Shown here: positions 56,320 to 64,000 of the stretch, piece by piece
Position numbering within the stretch: the stretch's first letter is position 1
How the letters are laid out: each line of letters begins with the position of its first letter
NCBI GenBank assembly: GCA_022496805.1
Contig: CM040088.1
Span: 5,704,001 to 5,768,000 of the forward strand
Source of the DNA: Pohlia nutans
Lineage: Eukaryota; Streptophyta; Bryopsida; Bryales; Mniaceae
DNA length: 64,000 nt
Direction: 5' to 3'
Position numbers and translations under genes: made by a program
Notes under the pieces: generated by a model
What the model was told of the DNA's origin: nothing
The model's input: the letters and a program-made list of their open reading frames with translations, nothing else
The model's database searches: none

Positions 56320-58238
56320 TTCCAAAAGCACATTTTTCTAAAGTCCAGAGAGTCCTTTTGGGATACCCATATCAATCCATTGCCCATGGGTTGGTTGCAA
56401 CAATTTATTTAGAGGAAGACATTGAATAATTGTGTAATCCAATTCAAGGCCCTCAAAACAGCTCAAGCTAGTGTATCTTCTTTTGTTAATTGCACATTAT
56501 GATTGTATAATCCATATATGGTGACTTGAGTGGCTTACTTAGTACTTTTAAAGTGTTGGTGGGGAACTACATGGTATGCCTTGTAATTTTGAACACTTTT
56601 GTGGCCCATTCACACCAAAAGAGTGTAGTAGAAACATGTAGTGATTTCATTTGCCTCGGTTTACAATGTCGTTTTTCGTCCTTGTACGATGTTGCTTTTG
56701 TAAAATTCATTGATTTTTTACTCTGTCGCATGCAAGTTGGTACAACAACACATCTTTGATGCCACTATTGGTTTGCGTCAAAGGAAAACACTTGCATTTG
56801 CTAAACTACAGAAAAGACAATTGAAACTCTGACAAGCATTGCAAATTGTTTATTGTTTGTGGAAGTTGCTATAGCTTCCTAGCAGTTTGGTCAAAAAATG
56901 AATAATTAATAGGATGCCTAAATTTCTGGGAATTTTTTTACCTAGTTTACCTTTATATATATATATATATTTATAGAGACATGTGATTCAAATATTATAT
57001 TTTTATTCGTTTTTTGCCCAATTTTAATATATTATTTTAAGTGTTGTCTAACTATTTTTTGCACTTGAATTGAATATTAGATAGAAAGCTGCCCAAGCTG
57101 CTAAGAAGCTACATAACATTCTTTAGCCAATGCTAGTACTCACCCTTTTTGTCTTGTACTTGTCAAAGGAGGAGTCAGAACTTAAAAATTTAATATCGAG
57201 AGCTTCATGATTCGTGTATTACACTGAGTGGCTTCACTGCTAAGAAATTGTTAAGAAAGCAAGCCATCCTACGTGACTTCAATTGATCAAAGCAACATTT
57301 CTCCTCACAAGATTCCGATTCTTGTGATTTTGATTCGGATTCTCTGACAATTCCCAAGGGTGTCCAAAAGACAGGCTGAAGAATGTTATGTACGGTAGCC
57401 TCTTGCATTTGTAGAACTCAAATGCATGTGAGGCAGGGGTCCGGTGTGAATGGCCCATCAGCAAGGTTTTTTTATTTGGCCTTTTATAGCTAGTTTGCTA
57501 CAAAAATCCACTAGGAGAATCACCTTGTGGGAACATAATGAGAAAAATGCCACCTTATGTAGCCACCAAGGCAGTGGTTACAAGCCATGTTGGGACTTGG
57601 TGAGCCACTCGCAATGGATGAAAAGGCCAAGATGTTGGATGAAAAAAGACATGATGTATGAGGGGTTTCGCGAAAGGCCAACATTTTGGATGAAAAAGAT
57701 AGGATGTATGAAGATTTTGAGAGCTGTCTCCAATTTTTTCGAATAAAAATATAAAAAATAAGGGATCAAAAAGCCACCTCATTCACTTGCATGCAAGCTT
57801 CGTAGCCTAAAGTTAGATGACCCAAAACCAAAAAGAAAAACCCTGGCCATCAGAGTGCAATTCAGAGTTGCTGGTGGAGATGCTCTAAGGAATGGAATAT
57901 AGAGATGTCAGTGCAGTACATGCTCTCAACATGCATCCAATCATGTACCTTGAAAGATGCACACTGCTGTGAGTTGCCTTTACAAGCCTTGTTGAAGACG
58001 AGTACATTCCACAACAGCGGCTGATTATGAATTTGCAGCTCCACTTGGTAACGAAACCTACTGCTCAAGAGACATTAAATACATCGTGAGAAATATGTAT
58101 ATATAACATTGTTTTCGTTAAAAGTGCATCATATGCAATGTAAAAGTGCACATAGCACAAAATTATGATTATGGTTTTGGGTTATAAATTCTATGGGGTT
58201 GATAATCACCAACTCTCTTATCATGCAATTTTTGAAGT
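56320..58238. other. Spacer without a recognised gene
   Basis: A (TA)n tract is at 56954-56971. Two similar stretches (GGATGAAAAAAGACATGATG and GGATGAAAAAGATAGGATG) lie at about 57637 and 57689. No gene is recognised. Confidence 0.35.
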
Positions 58239-58242
58239 TTAA

Positions 58243-58782
58243 CCCTCTAATGTCCCGATTCAACATTGTTTTCAAAGATTCGTTATAAAATGTATGATGA
58301 AAAATAAAAAGGGAGTTGATGTACAAAGCAAAGTTGTAAATGTCAATGTGAAGATAACATCTATACGGTTGGATTCATCATATTTTTTATAAATATTTTT
58401 TAATTAATTTTGCAAGGTTTTCTCTTGAAATTCAATTTAAAATCCAAAATTAACACAAAAAAATCAAAAAATATTTTAATGAAATTGGAATAACATGCAC
58501 TACAAGATGGTATGGTTTCCATTATTTGATTCTACTTATTATATAAAATCATGTTTAAGGTCTCACTTTTTGAACCAAGAATGAAACTTGACATAAACCA
58601 CTTTTGTTATTTTTCAAAAATTCACATTATCTTATTTTGAAGATCCATACTGTACGAATGGTAGTCAACTAGCACAAAAATCAAGAGAATTTTGGATGGA
58701 TGAAAAACATCACAGTATGTGATGAAGGGACGCGTCAGAAATCATCCAGTGTCCAGAATATGGACACTGGCGCGTCAAAGGG
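58243..58782. mobile_element. TTAA-type element (family E)
   Basis: TTAA at 58239-58242 precedes CCCTCTAATGTCCC; the right end GCGCGTCAAAGGG is followed by TTTA. It is the uninterrupted relative of 7516-8335 and supplies the empty site for the hAT-like insertion there. Confidence 0.65.
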
Positions 58783-59376
58783 TTTAGGTAAGCCATCCTA
58801 TTTGTGTCACAATTTGGAAGTCACCCTATTTGTGCCATTAATCAGCAACGTACATATCAAAATGTTAAATGTAAGACATTGATACATCAGAATGATAAGG
58901 AAAAAAACACTAACCCAATTACCATACTTGGTTGGCAGGGTCGGCATCACATGCCAAACAATTTGTTTTTGAAAAATTGCTTTACAACCAATGTCAAATT
59001 ATGTGAATATTTTTCAAGATTCTCTTTTTCACCATACAATTTGAGAGAAATTTTTATTAAAAAAATGATTTTCTAAAGATTTAGGCTTCTCTTTTATAAC
59101 TAGTTTTGCCAATCCCGACGACTAGGATGGTTTACCTTATGTTGTGAATACAATGGGATCAATGATCATCAACCTCCTTATCATACAATTTTTGTTTTTT
59201 GGTTTTTTATAAGTATAAAATCGGTGTGTGCACTTTTAAAGACAGTGGTGTGATACATTTGTCCCTCTCTATTATGAGACGTAACTTGGCAAGCCCTACC
59301 TTCAAGGTGGCATTCAAGTATGGATTAGTTAGAGATATGACTTGTTACATGTGTATTGCTTTTAAACAATAATATT
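58783..59376. other. AT-rich spacer, nothing recognised
   Basis: A 90-codon frame at 58804-59076 has no recognisable features. Confidence 0.3.
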
Positions 59377-59682
59377 GTCATATTATGGAGGGTGGACTGG
59401 ATTTAGAAAACTCATCCTATTATAGAGTGTCATATTATGGAGGGTGGACTGGGTTTAGAAAACTCATCCTATTATAGAGTGTCATATTATGGAGGGTGGA
59501 CTGGGTTTAGAAAACTCATCCTATTATAGAGTGTCATATTATGGAGGGTGGAATGTATCTAGAAAACTCATCATATATATTATGGAGTGTCATATAATGG
59601 AGGGTGGACTGTATCTAGAAAACTCATCATATATATTATGGAGTGTCATATTATGGAGGGTGGGCTGTATCTAGAAAACTCA
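59377..59682. repeat. Minisatellite, six units of 52 or 56 bp
   Basis: Units start at 59377, 59429, 59481, 59533, 59589 and 59645. Each begins GTCATATTATGGAGGGTGG. The first three are 52 bp with ACTCATCCTATTATAGAGT; the next two are 56 bp with ACTCATCATATATATTATGG; the last is cut short. The frame at 59489-59674 is a product of the repeat. Confidence 0.9.
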
Positions 59683-60399
59683 ATGTAACAATGCGCCATG
59701 TGAAAATGGTCGCCTGACCTGCCAGTTGAATACATCCCCACTCATTCCACAACAGTATGACTTTGGGGTCCCACTTGCTAACAAAATTCACTTCAATGAA
59801 CCCCTTGAAACGAATTTGGAGTGTACACAAGAGAGACTCACATTCATTGACATACATATGCTCCACGTTAAAAAAGCTTCCCATCCTTACTTGATGATGC
59901 ATATATCATGTTGCCATTAAGATGGAGGGTTGCCGTCCACGTGCCCAAGGGCAAAATAGGTCTCAATCCCATAATAATTAGTTGGTCCATGCCCACTCAT
60001 TCATTCAAACATGCACGCAAGTGTGTTGACGGTGGAGATAGCGCCGTTCCATGGCTTATGCAAACTCCACCTTCACTATTCCGTATAGTAAGCCACAACT
60101 AAAAAGGTCGGTCCGTCATGCAACAAAGGTGATAGCCACCGCAGTAATGATCGATGCAACTAATGTGTAGAAACTTAGACACCGCCCCATGCCAACCAGT
60201 AACATTTTTTCCCCTATTTGTCAGAATAATCAGCGCGCAGTCAAGCAAACCATTTTTCAGTGTACCTGAGCTTCTTCTCTTCATTTTTTCCCCTTTCCAC
60301 CTATTTCAATTGCTTCACTCATTTACATTTCTATGTATGCCAAAAAGTTTCAGGTTTCAAGTTTCAACACCTTGATTGACAGTAGAGAGATTGCTCATA
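59683..60399. other. Spacer without a recognised gene
   Basis: A minus-strand frame at 59651-59902 (RFKGFIEVNFVSKWDPKVI) looks somewhat coding-like but I cannot name it. No element ends were identified. Confidence 0.3.
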
Positions 60400-60429
60400 C
60401 TCTAAGACCTGTTAGCTCACAAAATTTTA

Positions 60430-60905
60430 ATTCTGACACAAAGTCTTGCCATTAGGTGGGCAATGTAGATCTTGCCATTATCTAAACGTCTTAGTACTCA
60501 GGTCATTACATAGCCTTGCCATTATCAGGGCCGTTACTCATGCCACCCGGTATTGGTATTACCCGGTCATTACATAACTTTGTCATTAACTGGGTTGTTA
60601 CTCAGGCCACCCTTGCCATTACCTGGTCATTACCAGTGTTGGTCTGCTATTACACGGTTCTCAGTGAAATGAATCAATCAGAGTCATTATGATCGAGAAG
60701 TGGTGGACCTCAAACGGATATTTAGAATGAACCACTATCCAAGGTTTCACTGTAGAAAGATGTCATACCAGACCACCCACTGGTCATTACCCGATTGGTA
60801 CATAGCCTTGCCATTACCTGGGCAACACCATATTTGCCAAATGCCCAGGTAATGGCAAGGCTACATGTACTGGTTTGGGTAATGGCCTGGACATAATGGC
60901 AAAGG
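60430..60905. repeat. Degenerate GCCATTAC/GTCATTAC repeat region with an inserted hAT-like MITE
   Basis: TTGCCATTA, GGTCATTAC and CCGTTACTC-like motifs recur at irregular spacing over about 350 bases. A palindrome at about 60793-60880 pairs ACATAGCCTTGCCATTACCT with its inverse. The MITE at 60634-60782 inserted into one GTCATTAC motif. Confidence 0.6.
60634..60782. mobile_element. hAT-like MITE (CAGTGTT ends)
   Basis: It begins CAGTGTTGGTCTG and ends CAGACCACCCACTG. GTCATTAC flanks it exactly on both sides (60626-60633, 60783-60790). Relatives are at 12797-12940 (inverted) and about 21050-21166. Confidence 0.8.
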
Positions 60906-62917
60906 TAGCCTACATTCTAAGACTTAGTAACTCACAAATTTTTAATTGTCACATAGAGAAGTCGAGCAGAGCTAATTTTCGTTCAACCCATTGATGGCCC
61001 GGGTATCACTAAGGGTATCTTAAATCTAAACTTCTATTAAATTTCAAATACCTTACCTTATGGCAAAGGTAGCTGAAATGTAGGAGGGATCAAGATTCAA
61101 GCTACCTTTGTCATTACCCAACCATCAATCCTTACAGGCTATAGGTATCTCATTGAATCCTTACATTCAAAGATCCTTTGACCAATACCCGCGTCTGAAC
61201 ACACCTCCATTGTGTGTGTGTGAAAATTGTCAGATCTCTAAACACTGCATTGCATAGAAGAAAAACAAAACAGTACTTGTCAGCATAGTTTGAATTTCTA
61301 AATTGACTCTGATTAAAAATCAGCCATGTACTGTACAGTCTGTCATCCTGCTTGGAGAAGCAATGTTAACATGCCAATGACATGATTGATGTTGAGTCTC
61401 CATAAAAGTCAATATAATATTGGCGAATTTTCCAAAAGGCTGTGTGAAAAAGAGGTAAAACCAGGAACATGTGATTCTGCGGAATGATCCTGAAAAAGAG
61501 ACCAGAATCAACCATGGAACCTTCTCTCACACACAGAGCTCCAAAAAGACAGTCATGCTCCAAGCCAAGAGGATACCTGATGCTATCAATTTTCAGAACA
61601 AACAGACATGCACAGAGTGAGACTTGGCTTCCACGGTTAATTTCAAGTACTGATTTGGATTGCCAAGTGCAAAAAATGACGGTGATAGGGATTGCCACTA
61701 CACCAGCAAATCTAACCTAACTTGTAAAAAACACACAGGAAGACTCATTTATGCACAGAAATTTTGATAATTGTGAGGCTCTGTTGCTGTAAAAACATCA
61801 ACATTCAGGGCTCACGATGTCAACAAAATTAATGCCTCCGTGAGCACCTGGCTGCTCCTGCTCCAAAGAGGGGCCAAACCACAACAGTCTCTGCATGTAA
61901 AGATGTTAATGGTTCACTGTCAACATGGTACTTTTGGCTCATGCATGCCCTAGTCTAACTTCAAGAAGAGTTACAGTACACTAAACCTCTGCCTGCCTTC
62001 GGAGTTTGATGGAAGCCTTCGCCGTACGTTTCCTGTGAAGATGGCAACAACATGTCACCGTTGACAAAATGGGTGAAAGTAGGTGAATATATTTGATATG
62101 TCATATTATCACACTCATTGCAGATACTTGCAATTGATTCCAAGGACACTTTTCACATGCCATGTTCTGACTGACTCATGTATGTTGGTTGTCAAAGGGA
62201 CCGTGATATAAAAGAGTTCTGAGTGTGCTGGTAATTATATAGTTACATGTAATCGCCTCATAGTTTACAATGATGTAATGACGCCAAGAATTTTAACTTG
62301 CAGTCGCTATTGCTCGTATGAATTATAGAACAAGCTGTCTGAATGCACCGAACGGAAGGGCTCCTCTCATGAACAGGGCTGGGCACTCAGATAACTCTTT
62401 TGGTGTTTTGATGCCATGGTACTGAGTGCGCTAAAATGACCTTTTTCCTGTAGACTTGGGGAGCATGAGTGCCTAGAATTCAAGGGCCATTTGTACTCAC
62501 AAGTGAATGTGAGAGCAACCATGAGTGTCTCTTGCACTTTTTACCCCTAGATAGTAAACAACAGGACCCTTTTTTCTAGCCAAATTTGACACAACTTGAC
62601 TCACTGGTGAGTAAAAGTAAAACACCTACCATTTTTTCCTTGTAGATGAAAGGAACACCCTACTGGACTTCATTTAGGTCACTTTTTTCCTTGTTGATGA
62701 AAAGAACACCCTTGAGGACTTGGATACAAAAACATTGGTTTAAGTACAGTTTAGGACTTGGATAAAATTCCAAAATCCAAGGGTAAAAAGCCTCAAAAGA
62801 TAAGTTCAAAAGTTTCTAAAATGAAAGTTAAAAGATGAAGGGCTTGTTTTATCTTTAACCTTAACAAAATTATTAAGTATCAACCAATGTTTTTGGTATT
62901 AAACATTGGTTAAGAAC
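60906..62917. other. Spacer without a recognised gene
   Basis: About 61200-62450 has a more even base composition and could include a gene edge or UTR, but no domain is recognisable (the best minus-strand frame is 61366-61698). A ~54-bp unit (TTTTTTCCTTGTAGATGAAA...) is tandemly duplicated at about 62631-62740. Confidence 0.3.
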
Positions 62918-62921
62918 TTTA

Positions 62922-63432
62922 CCCCTAAATGCCTGACCCTATCATTGTGGTGAAAAACTTTAGATTGTAGGCTATATTTCACCACTATCATTGAATTAAA
63001 AATAAGTTTCATATTTTTCCTACACAAGACCAAATGTCAACTATAATCTATAATTTTTCAAAATTATTAATACAAAACTTAAATTATTCTGATTTTTTGA
63101 AGTGATAAAAATAAAGAAAATTCATATCAATTAAAAAATATATATGAAAAATTACAAAATGTGTACATTGCAGTGAAAAACATTAGGTTGTTTATTGTGC
63201 TCAAAAACTATTTTGAAATACAGTGAAAAAACCTAAAATCATGGAACACCATGGAGGAGTCATGGTAACACACCCTGATCTTGTAATTGCTATAAATCAT
63301 TCAATTTTAAGAATTTTTCAAATTTTTCAAATGTAGTGGAAACCAGACTTTGTAAGCTACATTTAGTTAGTTAAGCTCAAATCCAAAAAATGACATCTTG
63401 ATGGCCAAAATTTTATTTCAGGCGTTTAGGAG
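62922..63432. mobile_element. TTAA-type element (family C), diverged
   Basis: The left end CCCCTAAATGCCTGACCC follows TTTA; the right end GGCGTTTAGGAG is followed by TTAA (63433-63436). It is a shortened relative of 6474-7199 and 53690-54416. Confidence 0.6.
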
Positions 63433-63436
63433 TTAA

Positions 63437-64000
63437 AGATCTAGTACAAAGCCAAAAGTGGCTATTATCTTCTAACTTCTAGATCTCAAAAACTTTTGAA
63501 CCTTTTAAAACCAAGTCCAAATGATGGGAGCTAGCCTCCCACTGGGAAAGGATGATCCATAATTCAGTCATTCATAGAACGAAACTAGCATATATGCCAA
63601 CTTGAATCCCAGTACGTGGACATGAGTGCAAATGATTGATCAGAGCTATTGATTTCTATCCACAAGAAGACCAAGACGTTTGGAATTCTGCAAACAGAGG
63701 ACGTTCTGTTACGTTTCTTCTTCTAAGACTAGTCATCGATCTATGCAGTACAACAGATGGAGGTACTACAAGCACAATTTATCCTAGCCTCTACTGGTAC
63801 CGGAATTTTAGCTGGGAACTCCAAATTCAACACACACTCAGTCTCAACTCACATTATGTCTGTTACAGTACAACTATCATAGTGGTTATAGAGTCCATAT
63901 ATTGGTACAAGGCACTTCAAGTCAAACTACCCAGGTTGGGGCAGGCTCATGATGTGAATATATTAACTGTGGCTGTATGTACAGAGTATATTTGTGTCTA
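63437..64000. other. Right edge of the window, nothing recognised
   Basis: No coding exon or element terminus could be supported. Confidence 0.3.

Noticed and set aside
59377..59682. CRISPR-like array
   Set aside because: Units are directly tandem without unique spacers; it is a eukaryotic minisatellite.
57862..59902. Minus-strand frames at 57862-58068 and 59651-59902 as pieces of one gene
   Set aside because: They share only short similarities (CCACAACAG, CCACTTGNTAAC) and no recognisable domain.

Overview
This looks like a nuclear segment from a land plant. The genes have GT-AG introns and belong to plant families: an R2R3-MYB with the standard 130-bp second exon, a trichome-birefringence-like (TBL) acetyltransferase, an NHL/LEA_2 membrane protein, an At4g08455-type BTB protein and an LYR protein. 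Plant telomere-type CCCTAAA tracts occur in introns. The sequence is AT-rich and crowded with small DNA transposons. I cannot assign a species. A seedless plant (bryophyte, lycophyte or fern) is possible, but that is a guess.

Layout. 1-3.5 kb: two mariner/Stowaway-like elements, each split by a different TTAA-flanked element. 3.5-6.5 kb: a probable SINE relic, then the BTB gene (+, two exons) with a duplicated leader. 6.5-10.6 kb: transposon relics. 10.6-13.2 kb: LEA_2/NHL gene (-, three exons). 13.8-14.1 kb: a long CT microsatellite. 14.4-15.8 kb: LYR-motif gene (-, four exons). 16-18.2 kb: repeats. 18.9-24.2 kb: TBL gene (-, six exons, perhaps a seventh near 25.7 kb). 26-31.9 kb: foldback elements, a tRNA-like repeat array and a palindromic CACTA-type MITE. 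31.9-34.9 kb: a decayed multi-exon transposase-like gene of a family I cannot name. 35-48.9 kb: no recognisable host gene, but a 1.1-kb hairpin element and two 1-kb elements in opposite orientation. 48.9-51.1 kb: R2R3-MYB gene (+, three exons). 51-64 kb: repeats, minisatellites and unrecognised AT-rich DNA.

The host genes do not form a pathway. They are ordinary single genes (mitochondrial assembly factor, cell-wall acetylation, membrane protein, BTB adaptor, transcription factor) separated by transposons. The most informative content is the mobile DNA. At least fourteen non-autonomous elements end in CCCTAA-like inverted repeats bounded by TTAA, the signature of the piggyBac superfamily. Two natural empty sites within the window support TTAA as the target. 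hAT-like (8-bp duplications), CACTA-like (3-bp), mariner-like (TA) and Mutator-like (11-bp) elements are also present, several nested. The transposase-like relic at 31.9-34.9 kb, with two intact-looking introns and three premature stops, is the best candidate for something undescribed.
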